A model generated the notes under the pieces. The model was not told where the DNA came from, ran no database searches, and saw nothing but the letters and a program-made list of their open reading frames with translations. DNA of 64,000 nt. It comes from Alphaproteobacteria bacterium. Its GTDB lineage: Bacteria > Myxococcota_A > UBA796 > GCA-2862545. The stretch lies in the NCBI GenBank assembly GCA_020632925.1, contig JACKER010000011.1, forward strand, positions 248,001 through 312,000, written 5' to 3'. Shown here piece by piece: positions 8,622-17,554 of this stretch. The translations under genes and the position numbers were made by a program. Within the stretch, counting starts at the first letter, position 1. Each line of letters starts with the position of its first letter.

Positions 8622-9904
8622 GCGCGATCCGCACCGGCATCGGCAAGCTCTGGCACGAGCTCGTACGCCCGCGGGGGCACGTCCGGCACCGGTTCTACCG
8701 CGGTGGCCGGCGCTCGGAGAGCGGCATCGCGCTGCTCATGGTCATCAGCTCCATCCTGCTGCTCACCGTGCTCGTCACCGAGATCGCCCGCGGCGCCCTC
8801 ATCCGCGTGCAGCTGGCTGCGCAGCAGCGTGACGACGTGAAGGCCGAGCAGCTCGCCTATGGCGGGGCGGCCTTCCACCGGCTGATCCTCATCGCGTCCA
8901 AGGCCATCGGCCGCAACGAGATGTTCGCGATGATCGCGCCGATGTTCGGCACCAACGCCCAGGAGCTCTGGCAGGCGCTGCCGTACCTCGACACCCGCAT
9001 GATGCGCCTCATCTTCGTCAACGACGGGGACGTGGACGGGGGCGACATCGCGGACGTGAAGACGGCAGGCGGCCTGACCGACGAGCAGGTCGCCGAGTCC
9101 CGCGAGCAGACCAGCATGCTCAAGCGGAACTTCCTGGACTTCGACGGTGACTTCCGTTCGGATGTGGTGGACGAGGAGCGCAGGATCAACGTCAGCAAGC
9201 TGACGGCCACCAACCTGGGCGACCTGCTGCAGCTGCCGCAGGCCCAGGAGATCCTCGCCATGTTCCAGACGGAGGCGAGCGTCCAGTACCTCAACCGGAA
9301 CAACCTCGTCCGCGAGGAGCTGGTGGGGAACCTGGCCGACTGGGTCGACCCCGACGACCTGCGCATCTACGGCGGTGGCAGCGAGGACCAGCTCTACTCG
9401 CGCCTCGAGTACCCGTACCACGTGAAGAACGCGCCCTTCGACACGCGCGAGGAGATCCGGCTCGTCGACGGTTGGCACCTCGACGGCGTCTGGGAGCGTG
9501 TCGGTCAGTCGCTGACCATCTACGGCTCCGGCAAGATCAACGTGAACACGGCGAACAAGGCCGTGCTCACCGGGCTGCTGATGGCCTACTACCAGGGCGT
9601 GGTCAACGAGAACGCCGTCATGCCCACGGTCGACGAGATCGTGAAGCTGCGCGGCCAGCCCACCGAGGACGGCGGGCTCTACTTCGCCTCCGCCGAGCAT
9701 TTCTTCGACTCGGTCACCACCGGTCGGTACCTGATCCCCGCCATCCCGCTCAAGCCCGAGATCAAGAACGCGGTCACCTCCCAGTCGAACACCTTCCGCA
9801 TCGGGAGCGTCGGCGAGGTGGGCAACGCGCGGGTCGAGCTGAACATGGTGATGGACTTCACCGACGACGCCACCGGAAAGGTGCTGTTCTGGAAGATTCG
9901 ATGA
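8618..9904 (+). CDS. gspK: Minor pseudopilin GspK
   Basis: This 428-residue protein has a leader of about 35 residues ending in SESG and then IALLMVISS. The mature protein lacks Glu at position 5, which is diagnostic of GspK. The large globular domain includes the segment with INVNTAN and a helix-hairpin region (VDEIVKLRGQ), as in T2SS GspK. GspK caps the tip and is thought to control pseudopilus length. It is somewhat longer than E. coli GspK (about 330), with an extra acidic region in the middle. It overlaps gspJ by 4 bases, and gspL follows after 7. Confidence 0.93.
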   Translation: MSAIRTGIGKLWHELVRPRGHVRHRFYRGGRRSESGIALLMVISSILLLTVLVTEIARGALIRVQLAAQQRDDVKAEQLAYGGAAFHRLILIASKAIGRNEMFAMIAPMFGTNAQELWQALPYLDTRMMRLIFVNDGDVDGGDIADVKTAGGLTDEQVAESREQTSMLKRNFLDFDGDFRSDVVDEERRINVSKLTATNLGDLLQLPQAQEILAMFQTEASVQYLNRNNLVREELVGNLADWVDPDDLRIYGGGSEDQLYSRLEYPYHVKNAPFDTREEIRLVDGWHLDGVWERVGQSLTIYGSGKINVNTANKAVLTGLLMAYYQGVVNENAVMPTVDEIVKLRGQPTEDGGLYFASAEHFFDSVTTGRYLIPAIPLKPEIKNAVTSQSNTFRIGSVGEVGNARVELNMVMDFTDDATGKVLFWKIR

Positions 9905-9911
9905 GGACCGC

Positions 9912-11594
9912 ATGGCACGTCTGATCGCGATGGACATCGGCTCGCACGCCATCAAGGTGGCGACCTACAAGGTCGCTGGCCGAGGGCCGGTCGAGCTCGA
10001 CAAGCGGTACACCCAGATCGTCCCGCAGGACGGTGTGCCGCCCACGCTCGAGCACCGACTGGCTGCGCTGGACGCGCTGCTGGACGACTCGCCCCGGCTC
10101 AAGCCGCAGAGCTCGGACGTGGTGGTGCTGTCCTGGCCGAGCCACGAGGCGGCCTTCCACCGTGTAGCCATGCCGTTCTCGGACAAGGCGCAGATCGAAC
10201 GGACGCTCCCGTTCGCGGTCGAGAACGAGGTCCCGTTCGAGCTCGACGACATGGTCCTGTCCTGGCGGACGGCCGAGCAGGGCGAGCAGACGCAGGTCCT
10301 CACCGTGCTGGCCCGCCGGGAGCGGGTCCAGGAGTGGCTCGGCGCCCTCGGCGAGCGCGGCATCGATCCCGCCTCGATCCACGTCGTCGGCGACCTGTTC
10401 GGGCCCATGGGCACGGCACCCATCCAGCCGTTCGGCGACGACGGCCTGCCGGGCGTGGGCAAGACCCCGCTGGTGGCGGTGATCGACATCGGCCACCTCC
10501 ACACCACGATCAGCGTGGTGCGCGATCAGGCCGTCCAGTACGCGCGTTCGGTCAACGTCGCGGGTCACGCGTTCACCCGCGCCATCCAGCAGGGCATGGG
10601 CTGTACCTGGGAGGAGGCCGAGCGGCTCAAGCACGGCGGCGCCACCACGGGGCTCGTCCTCGAGGACGAGGCCATCACCGACATCGGCAACACGCCTGCG
10701 GCGAAGTCGGGGTACGCGGCGCTGCCGCAGCCCGCTCGCCAGCAGATCGACGCGGCCATCGGGCTGCTGCTCGCCGAGATCCGGTCGACGCTGATCAAGG
10801 CCGAGGACCAACTCGGCGGCGAGATCGTGGAGGTGCGGGTCTGCGGCGGCTCCACGGCCATCGACGAGCTGCTGGACTACCTCCACGCGGACCTCGGCGT
10901 GCCCGTGCACGAGCTGGCCGACGCCCGTGGGCAGCCGATCCCGCCGATCTACGCCGTCACCCACGGCCTGGCGGTCGCGACCAGCGGGCCTTCCAACCCG
11001 GTCGACCTCCGGGTGGGCGCGCTCGCGTACAAGGGGCGGACGGACATCCTGCGGGCGGCGTTGGGGTACGGCGTGGCCGGGGCGTTCGTGTTCTCCCTGG
11101 CGCTCACGCTGCTCTTCGCCGTGCGGTACCGCGGGCTGGTGGTCGAGCTGCACGCGACCGAGGGTGCCGTCCGGGAGATCGTCGCGACGGCCTTCCCGGA
11201 GGTCCCCGAGCACCTGCTCGAGACCATGGACCAGGCCTCCGCGGTCATGGCGCAGAACACCGCGGACGCCGTCCAGCGGGCCGAGGTGCTCGGTGACGGC
11301 TCCAACGGCGTGCCGCCGACGGTGGACGCGCTGTACCAGCTGACGCAGGCCTTCCCACCGCACCCGGACGTGGAGGTCGAGCTGTCCGACCTCACCATCA
11401 CCAAGGCCGCGATCTCGTTCAACGCCGAGGCGGTCGGCGGGTACGCCTCCTCGGCGACCGTCGAGACCACGCTCAAGCAGAACCCGCGCTTCCACGCCGC
11501 CACCAAGGGGCAGGAGACGCGGCTCGCCAGCGGCGCCGTCCGCTTCCCGATCACCATCCCGCTCGACGGCAGCACCGTCGACGACGAGGGCTGA
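9912..11594 (+). CDS. gspL: Type II secretion protein GspL (PilM-like actin fold plus membrane region)
   Basis: At 560 residues this is clearly longer than enterobacterial GspL (about 400). The N-terminal part begins MARLIAMDIGSHAIK, the phosphate-binding loop of an actin-like/PilM fold. It continues with LPFAVENEVPFEL and VAVIDIGHLHTTI. A transmembrane helix lies at about residues 388-408, followed by a periplasmic ferredoxin-like region. GspL recruits GspE to the membrane and pairs with GspM. The actin-like domain looks nearly complete, including both glycine-rich loops, so it resembles PilM fused to PilN. Start ATG 9912 follows GATGAGGACCGC. Confidence 0.9.
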   Translation: MARLIAMDIGSHAIKVATYKVAGRGPVELDKRYTQIVPQDGVPPTLEHRLAALDALLDDSPRLKPQSSDVVVLSWPSHEAAFHRVAMPFSDKAQIERTLPFAVENEVPFELDDMVLSWRTAEQGEQTQVLTVLARRERVQEWLGALGERGIDPASIHVVGDLFGPMGTAPIQPFGDDGLPGVGKTPLVAVIDIGHLHTTISVVRDQAVQYARSVNVAGHAFTRAIQQGMGCTWEEAERLKHGGATTGLVLEDEAITDIGNTPAAKSGYAALPQPARQQIDAAIGLLLAEIRSTLIKAEDQLGGEIVEVRVCGGSTAIDELLDYLHADLGVPVHELADARGQPIPPIYAVTHGLAVATSGPSNPVDLRVGALAYKGRTDILRAALGYGVAGAFVFSLALTLLFAVRYRGLVVELHATEGAVREIVATAFPEVPEHLLETMDQASAVMAQNTADAVQRAEVLGDGSNGVPPTVDALYQLTQAFPPHPDVEVELSDLTITKAAISFNAEAVGGYASSATVETTLKQNPRFHAATKGQETRLASGAVRFPITIPLDGSTVDDEG

Positions 11595-11595
11595 C

Positions 11596-12174
11596 ATGGC
11601 CACCCTGAACGTCCAGCGCGGACCGCTCGCCTTCGTCGACCGCACGCTCGACACGCTGTCTCCGCGTGATCGGAAGCTGCTGGTGGCGATGATCCTGTTC
11701 TTCGTGGCCGTCGCCACCTTCGGCTACTGGTACACCCTGCAGACCATGCTCCAGAGCGAGGCCAGCCGGGTGGTCGATGCCAAGCGCGTCTATCAGGCGG
11801 TCCTGGACTCGAACGCCGAGCTGAAGCGTGCCAACGCCCAGTTCGCGAGCCAGGAGGTTCGGCTGCGACGCAGCAGCCAGATCCCGGTGACCGCGTGGGT
11901 GGAGAACCTCGCGAAGGAGCACCAGCTGGATCAGCAGCTCGCGAAGGTCACGCCGGACAACGCCGAGGCCGTCGGCAGCATCGTCCAGACCCACTACACC
12001 GTGGAGCTCAAGAAGGCGCCGCAGGAGGCGCTGTACCGCTTCCTCTACGCGCTCGAGACCTCGGACTTCCCGGCGTCGGTCGACGAGGCGCGGTTCAAGG
12101 TGACGATGGTGAAGAAGGAGAAGATGTTGGACTGCACGCTCGACATCGTCGTCCTGTCGGCGGTGGAGGGCTGA
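11596..12174 (+). CDS. gspM: Type II secretion protein GspM
   Basis: This 192-residue bitopic protein has a short cytoplasmic N-terminus containing LSPRDRKLL, the usual GspM opening. A transmembrane helix follows at about residues 28-48, then a coiled-coil stretch and a small ferredoxin-like periplasmic domain (VTPDNAEAVG onward). GspM stabilises GspL and localises with it at the inner membrane. Position directly after gspL (one base gap) and before gspN supports the call. The stop codon overlaps the next start (TGATG). Confidence 0.88.
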   Translation: MATLNVQRGPLAFVDRTLDTLSPRDRKLLVAMILFFVAVATFGYWYTLQTMLQSEASRVVDAKRVYQAVLDSNAELKRANAQFASQEVRLRRSSQIPVTAWVENLAKEHQLDQQLAKVTPDNAEAVGSIVQTHYTVELKKAPQEALYRFLYALETSDFPASVDEARFKVTMVKKEKMLDCTLDIVVLSAVEG

Positions 12175-13433
12175 TGCGCACCCTGCTGGCCATCGTCGCG
12201 ACCGGGTTCTGGTGCTTCCTGGTCTTCTGCTTCACCCTGTGGCTGACCTTCCCGTCCGAGCCCATCGCCGACCGCATCCGGTACGAGGTGCCGCGGCGCC
12301 TCGGCGACGACTTCAGCGCGGATGTGGGCAGCGCCGGACCCTGGTGGTTCGGAACGTCCATCGCCGATTTCCGGCTCTACGAGGACAAGCTCGTGGAGGG
12401 GGAGGAGGCCCGCGTCCCGGTCGCGATGCTGAGTCGCTTCAAGATCGCCCTCAGCCCGAAGTCGCTGCTGCGTCGCTCGCCCTATGTCTCCGGGCGGGTC
12501 GACATGCTCGACGGCAGCCTGACGTACGAGGTCGGGACGACCACCACGCCCAAGGGTGGCGTCGGTGTCACCGACGTGGTGCTGCAGTCCGACGGCGTCC
12601 CGGTGGGGGACCTGCTCGCGCTGGTGCCTTCGTTCCCCGGCATGATCGTGGGGAACCTCGGGATCGATCTGGCCCTGAAGGCGGGCGAGGAGGGGATGAA
12701 CCAGGCCATCGGCCACCTCTCGCTGACCGGCGAGGACCTGACCGTGTCGGATGTGGACCTGCCCGACATCGGTCCGCTCGGGATGGACGTCCCCATCAGC
12801 TCGATCGACATCGCGGCGGACGTGGCCGATGGGCACGCGAAGATCACCCGCGGCCAGATCGTCAGCTCGCTGCTCACGGTGGACGTCTCGGGCGACATCG
12901 CGCTCCGCGACAACCTCGAGCGCTCCTCGATCGACCTCCAGATCGTGGTGTCCCACCTCGGCCCCGAGCTGGCTGCCTTCGAGTCGATGATGGGCAGCGC
13001 CAAGGGCAGCGACGGCGGGTACCACTTCTACTGTCGGGGGGTGGTCTCCCGCCTCAACGGGCGCTCCTGCTCGTCCAACGACCGTGGCTCCGCGAACCGT
13101 GCGCGCCCCGCACGCCCGTCCAGCGGCCCGATCGGCGCCGACCCCGGTTCCGACGACCTCGCGATCGACGGCGAGGGCGAGGACGCGCAGGCGCGCACGC
13201 CGCAGACCGACGACGAGCGCCGCCGCCGTCGCGACGAGATCCGCGAGCGCCTCCGCCAGAAGCGCGAGGACCGGACCCGCCCCGAGCTGGCGACCCCGGC
13301 CGCCACGACCCCCGACGATCCGCAGGACGACGAGGGGCCCTTCGAGGACGAGGAGGGCTTCGAGGATCTCATCCCGGAGGACATCCTGGACGAGGGCCTC
13401 GACGGGGAGATCATCGACGACGGGGAGCAGTGA
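12174..13433 (+). CDS. gspN: Type II secretion protein GspN with long charged C-terminus
   Basis: This 419-residue protein has an N-terminal membrane helix (about residues 4-24) and a repetitive beta-rich periplasmic region. That region includes paired blocks of the type VDMLDGSLTYEV, resembling the GspN/AsmA-like fold. GspN is optional in type II systems and its role is unclear. The last 120 or so residues are unusual: a Ser/Pro linker, a basic helix (DDERRRRRDEIRER) and an acidic tail of Asp/Glu. The final 23 bases overlap the 3' end of the convergent pabB gene. The call rests on position and the N-terminal half; the tail has no recognised homologue. Confidence 0.8.
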   Translation: MRTLLAIVATGFWCFLVFCFTLWLTFPSEPIADRIRYEVPRRLGDDFSADVGSAGPWWFGTSIADFRLYEDKLVEGEEARVPVAMLSRFKIALSPKSLLRRSPYVSGRVDMLDGSLTYEVGTTTTPKGGVGVTDVVLQSDGVPVGDLLALVPSFPGMIVGNLGIDLALKAGEEGMNQAIGHLSLTGEDLTVSDVDLPDIGPLGMDVPISSIDIAADVADGHAKITRGQIVSSLLTVDVSGDIALRDNLERSSIDLQIVVSHLGPELAAFESMMGSAKGSDGGYHFYCRGVVSRLNGRSCSSNDRGSANRARPARPSSGPIGADPGSDDLAIDGEGEDAQARTPQTDDERRRRRDEIRERLRQKREDRTRPELATPAATTPDDPQDDEGPFEDEEGFEDLIPEDILDEGLDGEIIDDGEQ

Positions 13434-14664
13434 GCAGCGCCCGCTGCAGCGCGCGCGCCTTCACCTCGGTCTCCTGCCACTCCTCCGTGGGGTCGCTCGC
13501 CGCCACCACGCCTCCGCCGACGTGGTAGCGGGCGTCCTCGCCGTCGAACACGGCGACGCGGATGGCGACCGAGAGCGTCGCGTCCCCTCCGTCGGCGAGG
13601 TACCCGATGGCGCCGGTGTAGACGCCGCGAGGCTCGTCCTCGAGCTGGCGGATCCGCTCGGTGGCGCGGATCTTGGGCGCGCCGGTGACCGAGCCGGGCG
13701 GGAACGTGGCCGCCACGGCGTCGAGCGCGCCCCGACCCTCGGCGAGCTCGCCGCGCACCGGCCAGTGGGTGTGGAGCACCGTGGCGTGGGCACGGACCTC
13801 CCGCGCCGTCGCGGCCACGCTCCCCGGGCGACACACGCGGGACAGATCGTTCCGGACGAGGTCGACGATCATCGTGAGCTCGGCGGCGTCCTTCGTGCTG
13901 TTCCACAGCTCGTGGCGCAGGCGCTGGTCGTCGAGGGTGTCGAGCCCGCGCGGGCGGGTGCCCTTGATGGGGTCGGAGACCACGGTGCGTCCGCGCACCT
14001 CGAGGAAGAGCTCCGGGCTGTTGGAGAGGATGGCACGGCGCTCGTCGACCTTCACGTAGGCGCCGTAGGCGGCGGGTGCGCGGCGCAGCCGGCGGAAGGC
14101 GTCGACCGGGTCGCCGGCGTCCGAGACGTGGACCGGGCGGGTGAGGTTGACCTGGTAGCAGTCACCCGCCGTGATCAGCGCCAGCACCTCGCGAACGGCT
14201 GACTCGTACCGGTCGCGTGGCGTCGTCCGCTCCCCGTGGCCCGTGGCAGCCCGAGGCGGGGGAGCGGGGAGGGCGGTCCGCAGCAGGCGCTCGGCGTCTG
14301 CGCGGAAGCCGGGCGTGCCCGCAGCGATCCACCCCCCGGTCGCGTGGTCGAGGCACAGCGCACCGTCGTAGCGCGCGAGGTGGACGCCCGGCTCGGGGGT
14401 GGCACGACCGACGGGCACCCGCTCGACCGTGTGGCCCGCCTCGTAGCCCACGTAGCCGATGAGCCCCCCGGAGAAGGGGACCCGAGGATCGGCGTTCGCA
14501 CGGATGCGGCGCCGCGCGTCGTCCACCCAGCCATCGCCCGTGACCACGTCGACCGGGTCCCACGCGAGGAGGGACCACCCGCGACCGTCGCTGCTGTCGA
14601 GCCACGCCACGCCTGGCCGGTCGGCCACCGCGACGAACAGGTCCTCGGCCGTCAGCGCCCGCAC
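13411..14664 (-). CDS. pabB: Aminodeoxychorismate synthase component I
   Basis: This 417-residue chorismate-utilising enzyme works with the amidotransferase PabA to make 4-amino-4-deoxychorismate for folate synthesis. Signature segments are present in order: GDCYQVNLTRP, ILSNSPELF, DPIKGTRPRG near residue 230, DLVRNDLSRV, PPGSVTGAPK, and YTGAIGYL, followed near the end by VGGGVVAASDPTEEWQE. The Lys of PIKGT favours aminodeoxychorismate synthase over anthranilate synthase, which has PIAGT. Start is GTG at 14664, overlapping the end of thiE by 13 bases, so translation is probably coupled. The 3' end overlaps gspN by 23 bases. No pabA or pabC is nearby. Confidence 0.9.
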   Translation of the reverse strand: MRALTAEDLFVAVADRPGVAWLDSSDGRGWSLLAWDPVDVVTGDGWVDDARRRIRANADPRVPFSGGLIGYVGYEAGHTVERVPVGRATPEPGVHLARYDGALCLDHATGGWIAAGTPGFRADAERLLRTALPAPPPRAATGHGERTTPRDRYESAVREVLALITAGDCYQVNLTRPVHVSDAGDPVDAFRRLRRAPAAYGAYVKVDERRAILSNSPELFLEVRGRTVVSDPIKGTRPRGLDTLDDQRLRHELWNSTKDAAELTMIVDLVRNDLSRVCRPGSVAATAREVRAHATVLHTHWPVRGELAEGRGALDAVAATFPPGSVTGAPKIRATERIRQLEDEPRGVYTGAIGYLADGGDATLSVAIRVAVFDGEDARYHVGGGVVAASDPTEEWQETEVKARALQRALLTAPRRR

Positions 14665-15284
14665 GACAGACGCTCGACCGCCTCGTCCACGTCGGCCACC
14701 GCGAGCGCCCCGATCACCGCCCAGGCGTCCGCGCCGGCGTCGATCACCGCCGCCACGCGGTCCGCGTCGATCCCGCCGATGGCGACCAAGGGGACGCGCC
14801 CGCCCACCCGCGCGACGGCCGCCGCCAGTAGCTCGGGACCCCGCACGGGCTTGGGGCGCGACATGCGCGTCGTCTCCCAGATGGGGCCGAACGCCACGTA
14901 GTCCGCTCCCTCGCACGCGGCGTCGAGCTCCTCGAGCCGGCCGGTGGAGCGCCCGAGGATCAGGTCCTCGCCCAGCACCTGGCGGATGGCGGCCGCCGGT
15001 CCGTCGTCCTGACCGACGTGGACGCCGTGGGCCCCCGAAGCGATCGCGACCTCGGGCAGGTCGTTCACGAGGAAGGTGGCTCCCGCGGCCACGCAGCGGG
15101 GGGCGAGCTCGCGCGCGGCGCGGAGCACGTCGTCGGCCGCCCAGCCCTTGCAGCGCAGCTGGAGCAGGCGCACCCCGGCAGTCACCAGCCTCGCCCCGTG
15201 GGCGACGGGGTCGGGGGTGGTGGCGGCATCGGTCAGGGCGTACAGCCCCCGCACGCGCTGACGGGCCTCGGAGCGAGCGCTCAT
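14652..15284 (-). CDS. thiE: Thiamine-phosphate synthase
   Basis: This 210-residue TIM-barrel enzyme joins the hydroxymethylpyrimidine and thiazole units of thiamine. Visible family elements are GLYALTD near the start, VRLLQLRCKG, ATFLVNDLPEVA, AHGVHVGQDD, a YVAFGPIW phosphate loop and VAIGGID. The usual QLREK motif reads QLRCKG here, with the Lys retained. Its length is normal. It is the first gene of a two-gene minus-strand unit with pabB. I looked for a thiamine-pyrophosphate riboswitch upstream and found no CTGAGA element, so regulation is not evident. No other thi genes are in the window. Confidence 0.92.
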   Translation of the reverse strand: MSARSEARQRVRGLYALTDAATTPDPVAHGARLVTAGVRLLQLRCKGWAADDVLRAARELAPRCVAAGATFLVNDLPEVAIASGAHGVHVGQDDGPAAAIRQVLGEDLILGRSTGRLEELDAACEGADYVAFGPIWETTRMSRPKPVRGPELLAAAVARVGGRVPLVAIGGIDADRVAAVIDAGADAWAVIGALAVADVDEAVERLSCGR

Positions 15285-15337
15285 GCGGCCCCGTTATCGC
15301 CGTCGGGTCGCGGGTGCTCGGGTCTGCGCTGTGTCGC

Positions 15338-15366
15338 TTGCTCCGATGGAGGACCCATGCAATACT
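15338..15366 (+). promoter_or_regulatory. Weak sigma70-like promoter candidate upstream of the lytic transglycosylase
   Basis: TTGCTC at 15338-15343 and AATACT at 15361-15366 are separated by exactly 17 bases, about 105 bases before the ATG at 15471. Each hexamer matches four of six consensus bases. This lies in the largest gap of the window (186 bases), between divergent thiE and the transglycosylase. The rest of that gap is C-rich leader without an open frame. Prediction by eye only. Confidence 0.35.
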
Positions 15367-15416
15367 CCTTGTACCCTCTTCGCACGTGCTCGCCCGAGCG
15401 CGTCGCCCATCCTCCC

Positions 15417-15436
15417 TCCCGGGCCCTTTCCCGGGA
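15417..15436. repeat. Perfect inverted repeat in the leader of the lytic transglycosylase gene
   Basis: TCCCGGG at 15417-15423 and its exact complement CCCGGGA at 15430-15436 flank a six-base spacer, ending 34 bases before the ATG. It could form a 7-bp GC stem in the mRNA or be an operator for a dimeric regulator. There is no following T-run, so a terminator for the upstream side is unlikely. Confidence 0.45.
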
Positions 15437-15470
15437 TCCCCGACCCCTCCCCATCCTCCCGGAAACCACC

Positions 15471-17528
15471 ATGAAGCTGATCCGTGCCGTGCGGCTCTCG
15501 CCGCTCGTCGTCCTGCTCGCCTTCTCCAGCGCTGCGCGCGCCGCCGACATGGGGCCCGAGGGCGAGACCGCCACCGAGCAGGCGCCCGAGAAGCGGGGAG
15601 GGCTCTTCCCCCCGTTCCGCAAGCGCTCACGGCCCGACGCGGGCGTGCTGGTCGTGGAGGCTCCCGCCGAGGAGGCCGAGGTCGAGGTCGAGCCCACGGG
15701 TGACGGTCCGTCCCCGGACGCCCCCGCGACCGACGAGCAGCCCGAAGGGGGTGTGTGGGAGTGGGTGGATCGCCTCGAGGGCGAGATCCCGAGCCCGGAG
15801 ACGCTCGAGGCCGCCCGCGAGCTGGCCGAGGAGCAGGGCGAGGAGCGCGCGCTGGTGGACGACCTGTCGGGCGCCGCCCCGCCGCTCGCGCTCTACGGCG
15901 ACCCCGCGGGCGCCATGAAGGTCGATCCGCTCTACCTCGACATGGTGGACCCCTCGGAGTTCGACATCCCGATCGAGGTCAACCCGTGGGTGGAGAAGTG
16001 GGTCCGGTACTTCACCGGTGACGGCCGCAAGTACTACGCCCGCTGGCTGTCGCGCTCCACGCGGTACCAGCCGATGATGCGGAGGGAGCTCGCCGAGCGC
16101 GGCCTGCCGCAGGACCTCGTCTACCTCTCGATGATCGAGAGCGGGTACAACGCGCACGCCTACAGCACCGCCGACGCGGCTGGCCTGTGGCAGTTCATCA
16201 CGTCGACCGGGAAGCTGTACAAGCTGCGCATCGACTACTGGGTGGACGAGCGCCGCGACCCCGAGGAGGCGCTGGACGCCGCCGCCACCTTCCTCTCCGA
16301 GCTGCACAACATGTTCGGCGACTGGCGGCTCGCCTGGGCGTCGTACAACGGCGGCCCGGGCCGCGTGCGTCGGGCGACCGAGAAGGCCGGCACGAAGGAC
16401 TTCTGGACGCTGGCCGACGGGACGTACCTGCACCCCGAGACCGACAACTACGTCCCCAAGATCATGGCGGCGGCCATCATCGGCCACCACCCGGAGCGCT
16501 ACGGCTTCACGGGGATCGAGTTCCAGGACGAGCTGGTCTACGAGACCGCGCACGTCGACGGTTCCCTCGGCTTCGAGACCCTCGCCCGCTGCGCCGGCGT
16601 CTCGGTGGACGACCTCAAGGAGCTCAACCCCGCGCTGCGGCGCTACGCGACGCCCCCCGAGGGCTACGATCTGCGGCTGCCCGTCGGGACGAAGGACCGG
16701 TTCGTGGTCGCGCTCGCCGACGTGCCGAAGGAGGAGCGCGTGGCCGCCGTCAGCCGGCACACGGTGCGCCGGGGCGAGACGCTGTCCACCATCGCGTCCA
16801 AGTACCACACCTCGGTGTCCGCCCTGTCGCGGGCGAACAACCTCAAGAACGTCAACCGGATCTACGTCGGCATGAGCCTGGTGATCCCGCGTGGCGGCGA
16901 GGCGCCCTCCGCGACCGCGAGCCGGACCGCCTCCACCTCGTCGTCGGCGACCTCGTCGTCGGCCTCTTCCTCGCGCTCGAGCTCGGCGCCGTCGAAGCCG
17001 TCGACCCACACCGTCGCGCGCGGCGACACGCTGTCCGGCATCGCCACGCGCTACGGCGTCACCGTGAGCCAGCTGCGGTCCTGGAACTCGCTCTCGGGCT
17101 CCACCATCATGGTGGGCCAGAAGCTCAAGGTGTCGTCCTCGGGTGGCAGCTCCTCGGGCAGCTCGTCCACGTCGACCGCGTCGACGGCGTCCAGCAGCTC
17201 CCGGACGCACACGGTGCGCAGCGGCGAGACGCTCTCCTCGATCGCCTCGCGGTACGGCGTGAGCACCTCGGACCTGCAGCGCTGGAACGGCATCAGCAAC
17301 GCCGGTCACATCGAGGTCGGGCAGAGCCTCAAGGTCAGTGGCTCGGGCGGGTCCTCGACGAGCTCCTCGAGCGCTTCGAGCTGGACGACGTACACGGTCC
17401 GCTCGGGTGACTCGCTCGGAGCCATCGCGACCCGTTACGGGTGCACCGTGTCGCAGCTCAAGAGCTGGAACGGCCTCTCGGGGTCCGTCATCCAGCCGGG
17501 GCAGAAGCTGAAGGTCCGGCGCGCCTGA
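15471..17528 (+). CDS. Membrane-bound lytic transglycosylase (MltD-like) with four LysM domains
   Basis: This 685-residue secreted peptidoglycan-cleaving enzyme has a signal peptide ending AARA and a long acidic linker. The SLT family 1 catalytic domain has LVYLSMIESGYN (catalytic Glu223), AAGLWQFI and WRLAWASYNGGPGRV. Four LysM peptidoglycan-binding domains follow at about residues 429-474, 513-556, 579-624 and 640-685, the last ending at the C-terminus. Ser/Thr-rich linkers separate them. MltD of E. coli has two LysM domains, so this is an enlarged form. No lipobox Cys is seen, so it is probably soluble in the periplasm or bound by LysM. moeA follows after 26 bases and may be co-transcribed. 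Confidence 0.92.
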   Translation: MKLIRAVRLSPLVVLLAFSSAARAADMGPEGETATEQAPEKRGGLFPPFRKRSRPDAGVLVVEAPAEEAEVEVEPTGDGPSPDAPATDEQPEGGVWEWVDRLEGEIPSPETLEAARELAEEQGEERALVDDLSGAAPPLALYGDPAGAMKVDPLYLDMVDPSEFDIPIEVNPWVEKWVRYFTGDGRKYYARWLSRSTRYQPMMRRELAERGLPQDLVYLSMIESGYNAHAYSTADAAGLWQFITSTGKLYKLRIDYWVDERRDPEEALDAAATFLSELHNMFGDWRLAWASYNGGPGRVRRATEKAGTKDFWTLADGTYLHPETDNYVPKIMAAAIIGHHPERYGFTGIEFQDELVYETAHVDGSLGFETLARCAGVSVDDLKELNPALRRYATPPEGYDLRLPVGTKDRFVVALADVPKEERVAAVSRHTVRRGETLSTIASKYHTSVSALSRANNLKNVNRIYVGMSLVIPRGGEAPSATASRTASTSSSATSSSASSSRSSSAPSKPSTHTVARGDTLSGIATRYGVTVSQLRSWNSLSGSTIMVGQKLKVSSSGGSSSGSSSTSTASTASSSSRTHTVRSGETLSSIASRYGVSTSDLQRWNGISNAGHIEVGQSLKVSGSGGSSTSSSSASSWTTYTVRSGDSLGAIATRYGCTVSQLKSWNGLSGSVIQPGQKLKVRRA

Positions 17529-17554
17529 CACCTGCGCTCCGGCGCGAGGTGGGC

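Noticed and set aside
15285..15470. Thiamine-pyrophosphate riboswitch upstream of thiE
   Set aside because: The minus strand of this gap lacks the CTGAGA and ACCTGA elements and the expected stem arrangement.
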